Positions 43,109 through 52,842 of a stretch of DNA of 64,000 nt are shown piece after piece. How positions within the stretch are numbered: the first letter of the stretch is position 1; each line of letters starts with the position of its first letter. This DNA comes from Larsenimonas rhizosphaerae (GTDB taxonomy: Bacteria > Pseudomonadota > Gammaproteobacteria > Pseudomonadales > Halomonadaceae), in assembly GCF_023700005.1 (NCBI RefSeq), contig NZ_JAMLJK010000001.1, forward strand, positions 186,001 to 250,000. The letters are read 5' to 3'. The notes under the pieces were generated by a model. That model was not told the DNA's origin and did not search any database. It saw only the letters and a program-made list of their open reading frames with translations. The position numbers and the translations under genes were made by a program.

Positions 43109-43122
43109 TGGTAGCGCTACCA
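43109..43122. promoter_or_regulatory. LacI-type operator in the divergent tetronate promoter region
   Basis: TGGTAGCGCTACCA is a perfect 14-base palindrome with the central CG typical of LacI/GntR-family operators, midway between the regulator start (43052) and the ltnD start (43175). Confidence 0.85.
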
Positions 43123-43174
43123 TTTACACAATCATTAGCCGGCAAGACCGGTTATTGCCTACGGGAGAATCACT

Positions 43175-44122
43175 GTGTCTACCCCCTCGAATGCTGTATC
43201 CCCTGACATCGGTGTAGTTGGTCTGGGTGCCATGGGAATGGGCACGGCCTGTTCCCTGCTGCGTCAGGGCCTGTCGGTCATCGGCTGCGATATCTCACCG
43301 ACTGCCCGTGCCGCCTTTGAGGACGCCGGCGGCCGAAGTGCCGAGACCCCGGCCGCGCTGGCAGGCTGCAGCGTCGTGCTGCTGGTGGTCGTGAATGCCG
43401 ATCAGGTCGAGCAGGTGCTGTTCGGGGCCGAGGGGCAGGGTGGCCTGGCCGCAGCGATGTCGCCCGGCAGTGTGGTAATGCAGTGTGCCACGGTTGCGCC
43501 AAGCTACGCCGTGGCCCTCGGTGAGCGCCTGGCGGCCCTGGGGCTTGTCATGCTGGATGCACCGATCAGCGGCGGGGCCGCGAAGGCCTGCACCGGCGAG
43601 CTGTCGGTCATGTCTTCCGGGACTGCCGAGGCCTATGAAAAAACGGACGCCGTGCTGTCGGCCATGGCGGCGAAGGTCTATCGGCTGGGCGAGCAGCCCG
43701 GCGCGGGGTCCAGCGTCAAACTGGTCAATCAGCATCTGGCTGGTGTGCATATTGCCGCGGCGGCAGAAGCCATGGCCCTGGGGGCGAGCATGGGCCTCGA
43801 CCTTGAGGTGCTGTACGACGTCATTACCCATTCGGCGGGCAATTCCTGGATGTTTGAAAACCGGGTGCCACACATTCTGAAGGGCGATTACACCCCGTTG
43901 TCGGCCGTGGATATCTTCGTCAAGGATTTGAACATCGTGCACGCTACCGGCCGGGAGCTGAAACTGCCCATGCCAGTGGCCGGCAGCGCACTGCAGCAGT
44001 TCACCGCTGCCAGCGGCGCAGGCCTTGGACGTGAAGACGATTCGGCGGTGGTGAAGGTCTATCAGCGGTTGCGTCATTTCGATTTGCCGGCGGCCAATGA
44101 TGCCGAGGAGCGTCCGTCATGA
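43175..44122 (+). CDS. ltnD: L-threonate dehydrogenase (3-hydroxyisobutyrate dehydrogenase family)
   Basis: A 315-residue NAD-dependent beta-hydroxyacid dehydrogenase. The Rossmann motif GVVGLGAMGMG is near residue 13, the substrate motif DAPISGGAAKACTGELSVM near 128, and the catalytic Lys182 sits in VKLVNQHLAG. In the described pathway LtnD oxidises L-threonate to 2-oxo-tetronate. GTG start with GGGAGA upstream. First gene of the operon ltnD-otnK-otnC-otnI-denD-gntP; overlaps otnK by 4 bases. The exact stereoisomer is inferred from operon context. Confidence 0.88.
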   Translation: MSTPSNAVSPDIGVVGLGAMGMGTACSLLRQGLSVIGCDISPTARAAFEDAGGRSAETPAALAGCSVVLLVVVNADQVEQVLFGAEGQGGLAAAMSPGSVVMQCATVAPSYAVALGERLAALGLVMLDAPISGGAAKACTGELSVMSSGTAEAYEKTDAVLSAMAAKVYRLGEQPGAGSSVKLVNQHLAGVHIAAAAEAMALGASMGLDLEVLYDVITHSAGNSWMFENRVPHILKGDYTPLSAVDIFVKDLNIVHATGRELKLPMPVAGSALQQFTAASGAGLGREDDSAVVKVYQRLRHFDLPAANDAEERPS

Positions 44123-45405
44123 GTCTGGTGCTCGGGGGGATTGCCGACGATTTCACCGGCGCCACGGATCTGGCCAACAACCTGGTGCGCGGCGGCATGC
44201 GCACGGTGCAGGTCATTGGGGTGCCGGAGGATGATCAGGTGCTGGAGGACGCCGATGCCGTGATCATTGCGCTCAAGTCGCGCAGCACTCCGGTAGAGGA
44301 GGCCGTTCGTGACAGTCTGGCGGCGCTGGCCTGGTTGCAGGCACGTGGCGCCCGTCAGATTTTCTTCAAGTACTGCTCGACATTTGATTCCACGCCGCGG
44401 GGCAACATCGGCCCTGTTGCCGAGGCGCTGATGGCGGCTCTTGATACGCCCCAGACCGTCATGGTCCCGGCCTTTCCGGTCAACGGGCGCAGCGTATATC
44501 AGGGGCATCTGTTTGTCGGAGACCGACTGCTCAACGACAGCGGCATGGAGCAGCATCCACTGACGCCGATGACGGATGCCGATCTGGTGCGGGTACTGGG
44601 CGCGCAGACGGACAGGCCTGTCGGCCTTCTCGCTCATGCCACCCTGGCCGGTGGCGCAGACAGGGCCATCGAGCGGCTGGCCTCATTGCGGGAGGCCGGC
44701 ACGGCCCACGTGATATGCGACAGCGTGGACGAGCAGGACCTGGCCGTGCTGGCCGAGGTCACGGCGGATCTGCCACTGGTGACCGGCGGTTCCGGTCTGG
44801 CTCAGGCACTGCCTGAGGCCTACCGCGCCCGGGGCTGGCTGGCACCACACGGTGATGCTGCAGCGCTGGCACCCTCATCCGGAGGATGTGCGGTGCTGTC
44901 CGGCAGTTGTTCGCGCATGACGCTTGCACAGATTGAGGCGTTCAAGGCCCGCCATCCCGGTCTGGCGCTGGACCCGCTCAGGTTGAGCGAGGGAGATGCC
45001 CATCGGGACGAGGCTCTGCAGTTTGCCCGGCAGTGCATGGCCCGTGACCCACAGGCGCCTTTCCTGATCCATGCCTCCGCTGACAGTGAGGCCGTGCGTG
45101 CCGTGCAGGATCGGCTCGGCACCGAACGGGCCGGCGCCCTGGTCGAGGAGACGCTGGCCTGGCTGGCTCGCACCCTGGTGGACGAGGGTATCGGCCGTCT
45201 GATCGTGGCCGGGGGCGAAACCTCCGGGGCCGTGGTATCAGCCCTGTCGATCACCACGCTGCGGATCGGGCCACAGATTGATCCGGGCGTACCCTGGACC
45301 CAGGCGAGCCTGCCTGGCCGCGAGACCGTGCTGTCCCTTGCCCTCAAGTCCGGCAATTTCGGCGGCACTGATTTCCTTACCCGTGCATTCGAGGTATTGC
45401 CATGA
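44119..45405 (+). CDS. otnK: 3-oxo-tetronate kinase
   Basis: A 428-residue member of the four-carbon acid sugar kinase family (former DUF1537). N-terminal LGGIADDFTGATDLANNLVR and the FFKYCSTFDSTPRGNIGPV block form the substrate site; C-terminal LIVAGGETSGAVVSAL binds ATP. It phosphorylates 3-oxo-tetronate at C4. Overlaps ltnD and otnC by 4 bases each, a tightly coupled operon. Confidence 0.95.
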   Translation: MSLVLGGIADDFTGATDLANNLVRGGMRTVQVIGVPEDDQVLEDADAVIIALKSRSTPVEEAVRDSLAALAWLQARGARQIFFKYCSTFDSTPRGNIGPVAEALMAALDTPQTVMVPAFPVNGRSVYQGHLFVGDRLLNDSGMEQHPLTPMTDADLVRVLGAQTDRPVGLLAHATLAGGADRAIERLASLREAGTAHVICDSVDEQDLAVLAEVTADLPLVTGGSGLAQALPEAYRARGWLAPHGDAAALAPSSGGCAVLSGSCSRMTLAQIEAFKARHPGLALDPLRLSEGDAHRDEALQFARQCMARDPQAPFLIHASADSEAVRAVQDRLGTERAGALVEETLAWLARTLVDEGIGRLIVAGGETSGAVVSALSITTLRIGPQIDPGVPWTQASLPGRETVLSLALKSGNFGGTDFLTRAFEVLP

Positions 45406-46055
45406 GCCAGTCACCTCACGAGATCAATCGTCTGCGCGAGCAGATTGCCCTGCACGGCAAGTCGCTTTTTGACCGCGGGCTGACCATGGGGTCCAGCGGC
45501 AATATCAGTCAGCGCCTGGAGGACGGAGGGTGCCTGATGACGCCCACCAATGCCTGCCTGGGCCGGCTCGATCCGGCGCGGATTACCCGGCTGGACGCCC
45601 AGGGCAGGGTACTGGACGGCGATGCACCGACCAAGGAGCACTTCCTGCATCGGGCCATGCTGGAAGAGCGGCCGAGTGCCGGCGCGATCGTGCATCTTCA
45701 TTCAACCCATTCGGTGGCGGTGTCCTGTCTGCCGGACATCAACCCCTGTGACTGCATTCCGCCGCTGACAGCCTATTACGTGATGCGGGTCGGCACCCTG
45801 CCGCTGGTGCCTTACCACGTGCCGGGCGACGAGCGGCTGGGGGACGCCGTACGGGGGCTGGCCGGTCAGCACAGTGCCGTGCTGCTGGCCAACCACGGCC
45901 CGGTGGTGGCCGGCAAGAACCTTGATGCGGCGGTGTATGCCACCGAGGAACTGGAAGAGACCGCCAAACTGTTTTTGCTGCTCAGAGGCACCAACCCTCG
46001 CGGGCTGACCCCTGAGCAGGTGGATGAGCTCAATGCGCGTTACCCGCGTGACTGA
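45402..46055 (+). CDS. otnC: 3-oxo-tetronate 4-phosphate decarboxylase (class II aldolase family)
   Basis: A 217-residue metal-dependent aldolase-fold enzyme with zinc ligands in [13 protein letters not shown] (HxH) and [29 protein letters not shown] is the substrate phosphate loop and TKEHFLHR carries the catalytic Glu. It decarboxylates 3-oxo-tetronate 4-phosphate to dihydroxyacetone phosphate, linking the operon to glycolysis. Length and motifs are normal. Confidence 0.95.
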   Translation: MSQSPHEINRLREQIALHGKSLFDRGLTMGSSGNISQRLEDGGCLMTPTNACLGRLDPARITRLDAQGRVLDGDAPTKEHFLHRAMLEERPSAGAIVHLHSTHSVAVSCLPDINPCDCIPPLTAYYVMRVGTLPLVPYHVPGDERLGDAVRGLAGQHSAVLLANHGPVVAGKNLDAAVYATEELEETAKLFLLLRGTNPRGLTPEQVDELNARYPRD

Positions 46056-46113
46056 TGATACCTGCGGGGCCTCCATGCCTCGCGTTACCGGACTTGAAGC
46101 ACAGGATATGCCC

Positions 46114-46914
46114 ATGACCACGAAGCTGGCCGCCAATCTCAGCATGATGTTTGTCGAACACGCCTTCCCGGCCCGATTTGCCGCGGCGGCGGAGGCCGGA
46201 TTTCGCGGCGTCGAGTACCTGTTTCCCTACGCGTATGCCCCGGAAGAGATCAAGGGCTGGCTGAGTGAGAACCGGCTTGAGCAGGTGCTGTTCAACCTGC
46301 CGCCGGGGGACTGGGACGCCGGAGAGCGAGGGCTTGCTTCCCTGCCCGGTCGCGAGGAGGACTTTCGTGCCAGCGTGGCCGAGGCCATACGCTACGCCGA
46401 GGTGCTTGATTGCCCGCGGGTGCATGCGATGGCCGGGCTGGTACCGGAAGGTGCGGACGAAGCCACCTGGCAGGAACATACCGAGACCTACATCGCCAAC
46501 CTGCGCTTTGCCGCCGGCGAGCTGGCCCGGGCAGGCAAGACCCTGTTGATCGAACCCATCAACCTGCGGGACATGCCGGGCTTTTACCTGAACCGTCAGG
46601 CTCAGGCCCGCGACATCGTACAGCGGGTAGGGGCGAGCAACCTCAAGGTGCAGTTCGACATGTACCACTGCCAGATCGTTGAGGGGGATGTGACTCGACG
46701 ACTGGAAGCGCAGTTCGACGCCGTCGGACATGTGCAGATCGCAGGTGTTCCCGACCGGCACGAGCCGGATCGCGGGGAGCTGCACTATCCGGCCCTGCTG
46801 GAGCGGCTTGAGACGCTTGGCTACACGGGCTGGGTGGGCTGTGAATATAAACCGCGCGGTAATACCCGCGCCGGACTTGGCTGGGGCCGCCCGTACGGGC
46901 TGACCACCGGCTGA
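46114..46914 (+). CDS. otnI: 2-oxo-tetronate isomerase (hydroxypyruvate isomerase family)
   Basis: A 266-residue TIM-barrel isomerase. [50 protein letters not shown] and [17 protein letters not shown] are characteristic, with Glu, Asp, His and Glu as metal ligands. It converts 2-oxo- to 3-oxo-tetronate so that OtnK can act. I place the start at [13 protein letters not shown] (46114), with AGGA seven bases before; the frame is open further upstream and overlaps otnC. Confidence 0.93.
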   Translation: MTTKLAANLSMMFVEHAFPARFAAAAEAGFRGVEYLFPYAYAPEEIKGWLSENRLEQVLFNLPPGDWDAGERGLASLPGREEDFRASVAEAIRYAEVLDCPRVHAMAGLVPEGADEATWQEHTETYIANLRFAAGELARAGKTLLIEPINLRDMPGFYLNRQAQARDIVQRVGASNLKVQFDMYHCQIVEGDVTRRLEAQFDAVGHVQIAGVPDRHEPDRGELHYPALLERLETLGYTGWVGCEYKPRGNTRAGLGWGRPYGLTTG

Positions 46915-46993
46915 GCCACTGCTTTTTTTCCCGTCATGGCATCCACGCACTACAACAACATTCGACAACCTTTGCTTTATCAAGGAGTTGGCC

Positions 46994-47968
46994 ATGCATG
47001 TCATGATCACCGGCGCGGCAGGATTTCTGGGGCAGCGCCTTGTTCATCAATTGATCGAGCGCGGCGCGCTGAAGGGGCAGGCCCTTACCCGCCTGACCCT
47101 GCTTGATCACGTAAAAACAGCGCCCCCGGACACTGACGTGCCGGTAGATATTCATACCGGCGACCTGGCCGACCCGGCCGTCATTCAGGCCTGCCTTGCC
47201 GGTCGCCCGGCGGTGATCTATCACCTGGCGGCCGTAGTGAGTTCGGCTGCCGAGGCGGACCTGGCACTGGGAATGCAGGTCAATTTCGATGCGACGCGCC
47301 AGTTGCTGGAAGGCTGTGCGGCGTTGTCCCTGTCGGACACGCGACTGATCATGGCCGGATCGGTCGCGGCCTATGGTGGCGCCCTGCCGGATACGGTGAC
47401 CGACATGACGGCACTGGTACCGCAGAATTCCTACGGTACCCAGAAGGCGATGGCTGAACTGCTGATCAATGACTACAGCCGCAGGGGATTGATCGACGGG
47501 CTGGTACTGCGGTTGCCCACCATTATCGTGCGTTCTGGCCGGCCGAATGCTGCCGCATCCAGTTTTGCCTCTTCGCTGCTGCGGGAGCCGTTCAAGGGCG
47601 AGGTGGCGGTATGCCCGGTGCCCGAGTCGCTTGAGATGTTTGTCATGTCGCCGGGCTGTGTTGTGGCGGCGTTGCTGCATGGTGCGGACGTGCCGGCCTC
47701 AGCGCTTTCTCATTCCCGCGGGTTCATGCTGCCTGGCATCACCATCAGTGTGGCGCAGATGCTTGACACGCTGGAGGCGCTGGGCGGGCCCGAGGCGAGC
47801 GCTCTGGTGCGTCATGAACCGGACCCCCGCATCGAGGCCATTGTCGGCAGCTGGCCGGCCCGGTTTTCTACCGACCGCGCACGTGCGCTGGGGTTTGCCG
47901 GTGATACCGACCTGACCGCCATCGTGCAGGCCTTTCTGACCGACGACGCCACCGTGGCGTCTGCCTGA
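46994..47968 (+). CDS. denD: D-erythronate dehydrogenase (SDR family)
   Basis: A 324-residue extended short-chain dehydrogenase: ITGAAGFLGQRLVHQL nucleotide motif, HLAAVVSSAAEADL, the Ser/Tyr/Lys site (MAGSVAAYGG and NSYGTQKAMAE). Matches the DenD branch, which oxidises D-erythronate to 2-oxo-tetronate in the described pathway. AAGGAG six bases before the ATG at 46994 fixes the start. Presence together with ltnD gives the operon two entry points into one lower pathway. Confidence 0.9.
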   Translation: MHVMITGAAGFLGQRLVHQLIERGALKGQALTRLTLLDHVKTAPPDTDVPVDIHTGDLADPAVIQACLAGRPAVIYHLAAVVSSAAEADLALGMQVNFDATRQLLEGCAALSLSDTRLIMAGSVAAYGGALPDTVTDMTALVPQNSYGTQKAMAELLINDYSRRGLIDGLVLRLPTIIVRSGRPNAAASSFASSLLREPFKGEVAVCPVPESLEMFVMSPGCVVAALLHGADVPASALSHSRGFMLPGITISVAQMLDTLEALGGPEASALVRHEPDPRIEAIVGSWPARFSTDRARALGFAGDTDLTAIVQAFLTDDATVASA

Positions 47969-48007
47969 GTGTATCCCTAACTACAGCCCTGACAGGGGAG
48001 TGTCATC

Positions 48008-49387
48008 ATGATTGAGTCTACCGCCGCAGGACCTCAGGTCATCATCGGTCTGGGGATTGCGATTTTTGTAATGATTTTTCTGGTATTGAAGACCCGGGTG
48101 CATGCGTTGCTGGCATTGATCATTGCCGCTTCGCTGGCCGGTATCATCGGGGGCATGCCTCCCAATGAGGTGGTGTCGACCATTACGACCGGCTTTGGCA
48201 AGACGCTTTCGACCATCGGGCTGGTCATCGGCTTCGGGGTCATGATGGGGCGGATACTGGAAGTCTCCGGTGCCGGCCAGCGGATGGCCTATGCGATTTT
48301 AAGGCTGCTGGGAAAGAACAAGGAAGAAGGGGCCATGGCACTGACCGGCTATATTGTCTCGATTCCAATCTTCTGCGACTCGGCCTTTGTCATCCTGCAT
48401 CCGCTGGTACGGGCGCTGGCGCGCAACAGTGGCAAATCCGTCATCGGGCTGGGGATTGCGCTGGCCTCCGGGCTTTCCGTGACCCACAGTGCCGTGCCTC
48501 CTACCCCCGGCCCGCTGGGTGTGGCAGGTATCTTCGGCGTTGATATCGGTCTGATGATTGCCTGGGGTGTCGTGATCACGGCGCCGGCGTTACTGGCGAT
48601 GGTGATTTATGCCCACATCATGGGGCCGAAGATCGAGGCCATGCTGGCGCGTCAGCCCGGCGGGTTTGATCCGGAGGGGCATCAGGACGCCCTGACCATG
48701 AAGGAAGAATCCGAGCTGCCTGCGCTGTGGCTGTCCTGCCTGCCCATCGGTCTGCCGATCCTTCTGATCTTCCTCAATACCCTGACGGCTGCGCTGGCCG
48801 GCAAGGAATCCACGAACCTGCTGGTGCAGCTGGTGGGCTTTTTCGGTAACCCGGTCATCGCGGTGGGCATCGGTGTCCTGATCGCGGTGTATGGCCTGAT
48901 GCCGAAAACACCAAAGGATGAAGTGTTTCAGCATCTGGAAAAAGGGGTGGAAACCGCTGGTATCATCCTGCTGGTGACCGGTGCCGGGGGGGCACTGGGT
49001 GCAGTGCTGCGGGCCAGTGGTGCCGGAGACTATATCGGCGAGTATGTGGCGTCGATGGGCATACAGCCCCTGCTGATCCCGTTCATCATTGCCACACTGG
49101 TGCGCTTCATTCAGGGCAGTGGCACGGTCTCCATGATTACCGGTGCCTCGATTTCGGCCCCGATTCTGGCCAACATGCCGGAGGTCAACATGGTGCTGGC
49201 TGCACAGGCGGCCTGTATCGGCGGGATCTTCTTCAGCTACTTCAACGACAGTTACTTCTGGGTGGTCAACCGTCTGCTGGGCGTGAAAAGTACTCGCCAC
49301 CAGCTGCTGGTGCTGTCGGTGCCCACCACGATCGGCTGGGCGGTATCGCTGGTCATGCTGCTGACGGCCAATGCCGTGATGAGCTGA
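48008..49387 (+). CDS. GntP-family sugar acid transporter
   Basis: A 459-residue carrier with about 12-14 helices, of the gluconate:H+ symporter family: GFGKTLSTIGLVIGFGVMMG, SIPIFCDSAFVILHPL, SVTHSAVPPTPGPLGVAG and FFSYFNDSYFWVVNR are diagnostic. Context says it imports threonate/erythronate rather than gluconate. Last gene of the operon, followed by a terminator. Confidence 0.93.
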   Translation: MIESTAAGPQVIIGLGIAIFVMIFLVLKTRVHALLALIIAASLAGIIGGMPPNEVVSTITTGFGKTLSTIGLVIGFGVMMGRILEVSGAGQRMAYAILRLLGKNKEEGAMALTGYIVSIPIFCDSAFVILHPLVRALARNSGKSVIGLGIALASGLSVTHSAVPPTPGPLGVAGIFGVDIGLMIAWGVVITAPALLAMVIYAHIMGPKIEAMLARQPGGFDPEGHQDALTMKEESELPALWLSCLPIGLPILLIFLNTLTAALAGKESTNLLVQLVGFFGNPVIAVGIGVLIAVYGLMPKTPKDEVFQHLEKGVETAGIILLVTGAGGALGAVLRASGAGDYIGEYVASMGIQPLLIPFIIATLVRFIQGSGTVSMITGASISAPILANMPEVNMVLAAQAACIGGIFFSYFNDSYFWVVNRLLGVKSTRHQLLVLSVPTTIGWAVSLVMLLTANAVMS

Positions 49388-49415
49388 GGTATATCATCGG
49401 TATCAGACCTTGAAC

Positions 49416-49440
49416 AACCGCCGTCACATGACGGCGGTTT
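49416..49440. terminator. Bidirectional terminator between tetronate and rut operons
   Basis: Inverted repeat AACCGCCGT/ACGGCGGTT with a CACATG centre (49416-49439), followed by TTT. It separates convergent operons. Confidence 0.75.
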
Positions 49441-49455
49441 CATTGAATATGCGGT

Positions 49456-50958
49456 TCAGGCGGAGGTGGCCGGCCGGGTATCGAAGGCCTCCCTTCGGTG
49501 CTCCAGGGCCCTGCCTGCGACATAATATACGGCGGCTCCCATCGCCGATCCGGTAAACCACCCGTAGTCATGGAGCCAGCTCCAGACGCCGGTCGCAAGT
49601 GACAGCAGCATCAGGGCCACGGGCAGGCCAAAGGCAATGAACCCGGCCATGTTGACGTTCGGGTAGCGGCCGCCCTCACGGTAAAGGCTGATGACATCCA
49701 GCTGCTGGCGCTTGATCAGAAAATAATCCACCACCATGATGCCGGCTATCGGCCCCAGCAGGCTTGAATAGCCCAGCAGCCAGTTGGAATAGAGGCTTTC
49801 AAGGGTCACGCTCGAGACAATCACACCGGCCTTCTGCAGCAGGTCGTACCCCATCAGCAGCGTACCGATTCCGCCGGTCATCAGGACACCTCGGGTGCGG
49901 TTGATCACCCTGGGGGCGATGTTCTGGAAGTCATTGGTCGGCGAGACGATATTGCCGGCGGTGTTGGTGGAGAGGGTCGCAATCACGATCAGGATCATGG
50001 CGATGGAGACCCATATCGGGCTGTCGATGTGGCCGATCAGCGTGACCGGGTCAGCGACCGTTTCACCCACCAGTGATGCCGAGGCGGCGGTCAGTACCAC
50101 TCCCAGTGCGGCAAACAGGAACATCGTCAGCGGCAGTCCGATGACCTGACCGATGATCTGATCCTTCTGGCGGCAGGCGAAGCGGCTGAAATCGGGGATG
50201 TTGAGCGACAGGGTTGCCCAGAAGCCGACCATCGCCGTGAGGCCGGACAGGAAGTATGGCGTGACCGAGGCGCCTTCGGGCCGGGCGGGCGGCGTGTCCA
50301 GCAGCTCTCTCAGCGAGATATGCGGCAGTGCCCAGACCAGCAGCCCCACGGCGACCAGCAGCAACAGCGGTGCCGACAGGGTTTCCAGCCACTTGATGGA
50401 GTCCGCACCACGGATCACGACCCACAGGTTGAGGGCACCGAAGATGAAAAAACCGATCACCTGACCGATCCCGCCCAGGGCCTGCCAGGGCGGAAAAATG
50501 GCTGACAGCAGCAGATGAAAGGCCAGACCGCCAAACATGGTCTGGATACCGAACCAGCCACAGCCGACCAGCGCTCGGATCAGGCACGGTACGTTGGAGC
50601 CTCGCAGGCCGAATGAGGAGCGCAGCACGACCGGAAACGGAATGCCGTAGCGAGTGCCGGGGAAGGCATTCAGCGTCAGCGGAATCAGCAGGATCACGTT
50701 GGCCAGCAGGATCGTCAGCAGCGCTTCGCCCACACTCAGTCCAAAATAGGCAGTGAGTACGCCGCCCAGCGTATAGGTCGGTACACAGATCGACAGGCCG
50801 ACCCAGAGCGCGGCGACGTTCCATGTCGTCCAGGTTCGCTCGCGGGCCTGGGTGGGGGCGATGTCATCATTGAAAAGGGCGCTGTTACGAACGTCGTCGC
50901 CGAGCGTGAGTTCGACCTTGCCGTCACGTTCGACCATGCGAGACACGGAAGTTGTCAT
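49456..50958 (-). CDS. NCS1-family nucleobase:cation symporter
   Basis: A 500-residue carrier with about 12 helices, of the NCS1 family (Mhp1/allantoin-uracil type): WTTWNVAALWVGLSICVPTY, GIPFPVVLRSSFGLRGSN, GCGWFGIQTMFGG and STNTAGNIVSPTNDFQNI are diagnostic. It occupies the place of RutG, which belongs to a different (NCS2/UraA) family, and most likely brings in uracil or another pyrimidine. Start ATG 50958 with AGGA upstream; 90 bases after rutF, last gene of the rut operon. Confidence 0.9.
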   Translation of the reverse strand: MTTSVSRMVERDGKVELTLGDDVRNSALFNDDIAPTQARERTWTTWNVAALWVGLSICVPTYTLGGVLTAYFGLSVGEALLTILLANVILLIPLTLNAFPGTRYGIPFPVVLRSSFGLRGSNVPCLIRALVGCGWFGIQTMFGGLAFHLLLSAIFPPWQALGGIGQVIGFFIFGALNLWVVIRGADSIKWLETLSAPLLLLVAVGLLVWALPHISLRELLDTPPARPEGASVTPYFLSGLTAMVGFWATLSLNIPDFSRFACRQKDQIIGQVIGLPLTMFLFAALGVVLTAASASLVGETVADPVTLIGHIDSPIWVSIAMILIVIATLSTNTAGNIVSPTNDFQNIAPRVINRTRGVLMTGGIGTLLMGYDLLQKAGVIVSSVTLESLYSNWLLGYSSLLGPIAGIMVVDYFLIKRQQLDVISLYREGGRYPNVNMAGFIAFGLPVALMLLSLATGVWSWLHDYGWFTGSAMGAAVYYVAGRALEHRREAFDTRPATSA

Positions 50959-51048
50959 TGTTGGAATCCTGATCGCAAGGGGATGAAAAACCGCCGGCAA
51001 GGCACACCAGACAGGCCCGGGGCGCGCCTTGCCCATATCGTTGCAGGG

Positions 51049-51588
51049 TTATCCGACGCTGGCGACGGACCGTGGGAGCTGGTGATACTGCCGGTTGAAA
51101 TAAAGCAGGCACTCGTGCGCGTCATGGGTCGACATCGAGACGATTTCGCACAGCATTATCTCGTGTGTGCCTACCGGCATGCGCTGGCTGACCCGGCACT
51201 CGAAATGGGCCAGAGCATCTGCCAGCACCGGGGCGCCGGTATCCTGCGTGATCCACTCGGCGTGGTCGAAGCGCATGGCCATCGGGGTCTTGCCCCCGAA
51301 GGTATTGGAAACCTCCTGATGGGCGGCGCTCAGCACATTGACACATAGCGTTTCATTGTCGGCAAAGGCCGGGTAGGCCGAGGCGCTGCGGTTGATGCAG
51401 ACCAGCAGTGTCGGAGGTTCATCGGTCACGCTGCATACGGCCGAGGCGGTAAATCCCGCCCGGCCGCCGGGGCCATCGGTCGTCACTACATTGACGGCGG
51501 CCGCCAGATGAGACATCGCTTCGCGAAATGCCCGTGAGGAGATTTCCCGAGGGGCGGTGTGCTGTTCCTGTTGTTGAAGGGCATTCAT
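51049..51588 (-). CDS. rutF: Flavin reductase RutF
   Basis: A 179-residue flavin:NADH reductase of the FMN-binding split-barrel family. FREAMSHLAAAVNVVTTDG, GFTASAVCSVTDEPPTLLVC, NRSASAYPAF and FECRVSQRMPVGTHEIMLCE are typical. It supplies FMNH2 to RutA. Overlaps the rutD stop by 4 bases. Confidence 0.95.
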   Translation of the reverse strand: MNALQQQEQHTAPREISSRAFREAMSHLAAAVNVVTTDGPGGRAGFTASAVCSVTDEPPTLLVCINRSASAYPAFADNETLCVNVLSAAHQEVSNTFGGKTPMAMRFDHAEWITQDTGAPVLADALAHFECRVSQRMPVGTHEIMLCEIVSMSTHDAHECLLYFNRQYHQLPRSVASVG

Positions 51589-52394
51589 GAGGCAACTCCT
51601 GTTAGCGGGATCAGGGCCGTGTCGTCGGCCAGGTACTGCGTTATCAGTGTGTTGAATGCATCCGGGACGGTCACTGTCAGGCCGTGCCCCCCGTAATCGA
51701 ACATCACCTGTCGGGCATTGGGCAGCCCTTCGGCAAGACGCTGTGACCGCATGTACGGCACCAGCAGATCGTCACGGGAGGCAATGACCAGCGTGGGCGT
51801 GACGATGTCGCCCAGACGGGCATCGATATCAAAGACTGACAGCGCCTCGATGCGGGCCATCACGTTGTCCTTGCCTGGGAAGTGGGCAAGGGCGTGTGCT
51901 TCTTCTGCCAGCAGCTGCGTGTGGTGGTTCGACAGCCAGTCGGCGGGATAGAGAAACAGGGGCTGGGCATGCAGGTAGGCCTCGACCCCGCTGTCTCTCA
52001 GCAGTGCCCGCCGAACGTGAAAGCAGCGCGCGCTCTGCACGTCCAGGCAGCTCCATGCGTTGATGACAATCAGGCGGTTCAGGCGCGCCGGCGCCATCAG
52101 GGCCATCTGCAGACCGACCAGTCCGCCCAGTGCATGCCCCATGACATCCACCTGATCGATCTCCAGCCGGTCAAGCAGGGCCAGCGCCTCCCGGGCCATG
52201 TCCTCGATGCGGTAACCGGCCGGCAGGGCCGCCGGGCTCTGGCCGGTACCGAGGTGGTCGTAGATCAGCACGCGATGGGTTCGTGCGAGGGCATCCAGCT
52301 GGGGGGCCCAGAAACTGCCGGCACCGCCAAGGCCTGACGACAGCAGAATCGTCGGTGCATCAGGTGACTGACACCCTTGTAGTTCGTAGTGCAT
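51585..52394 (-). CDS. rutD: Alpha/beta hydrolase RutD
   Basis: A 269-residue alpha/beta hydrolase-fold protein close to E. coli RutD, with SGLGGAGSFWAPQLDAL and QPLFLYPADWLS. The nucleophile elbow reads VMGHALGGLVG, without the usual serine, as in E. coli RutD. The family has been assigned first to aminoacrylate, later to carbamate hydrolysis in uracil breakdown. ATG 52394 with GAGGA upstream; the frame extends further upstream over rutC. Confidence 0.93.
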   Translation of the reverse strand: MHYELQGCQSPDAPTILLSSGLGGAGSFWAPQLDALARTHRVLIYDHLGTGQSPAALPAGYRIEDMAREALALLDRLEIDQVDVMGHALGGLVGLQMALMAPARLNRLIVINAWSCLDVQSARCFHVRRALLRDSGVEAYLHAQPLFLYPADWLSNHHTQLLAEEAHALAHFPGKDNVMARIEALSVFDIDARLGDIVTPTLVIASRDDLLVPYMRSQRLAEGLPNARQVMFDYGGHGLTVTVPDAFNTLITQYLADDTALIPLTGVAS

Positions 52395-52429
52395 GGATCG
52401 TCCTCGGTCAGTGGGATGAACGCGTCGCG

Positions 52430-52816
52430 CTAGTGCGGCACGTGAGCGACCGAGGCAATCTCGATCAGGGCGTCGGGTTTGACCAGACCGCACTGAATGC
52501 AGTACCGCGCCGGCTTGTCACCCGGGAAGAACTCGGCGTATACCGCATTGATGGCGGCGTAGTCGTCCCAGTCACGCAGGAAGATCGAATTGAAGGTGAT
52601 GTCGTCCATGGTGCCCCCGGCGGTTTCGACCACACGCTGAATCAGCTCGAGCACATGGCGTGTCTGCGCGGCGGCGTCACCGACGTGCACCACGTTGTTG
52701 TCCTTGTCGAAGGGCAGGGTACCGGACACATAGACAATATTGTCGGCCTGAGTGCCGGGTACGAACGGGGCCAGCGGTGTGCCGGTACCTTCGGGAATGA
52801 CGCTTGTTTTAGGCAT
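52430..52816 (-). CDS. rutC: RutC (RidA/YjgF family)
   Basis: A 128-residue RidA-fold trimer-forming protein. [35 protein letters not shown] and [20 protein letters not shown] mark the RutC branch. It acts on the 3-aminoacrylate/peracid step of uracil degradation. Placed 26 bases after rutB and 35 before rutD. Confidence 0.95.
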   Translation of the reverse strand: MPKTSVIPEGTGTPLAPFVPGTQADNIVYVSGTLPFDKDNNVVHVGDAAAQTRHVLELIQRVVETAGGTMDDITFNSIFLRDWDDYAAINAVYAEFFPGDKPARYCIQCGLVKPDALIEIASVAHVPH

Positions 52817-52842
52817 GATGACGTCCTCGGGAAGAAGATGGG

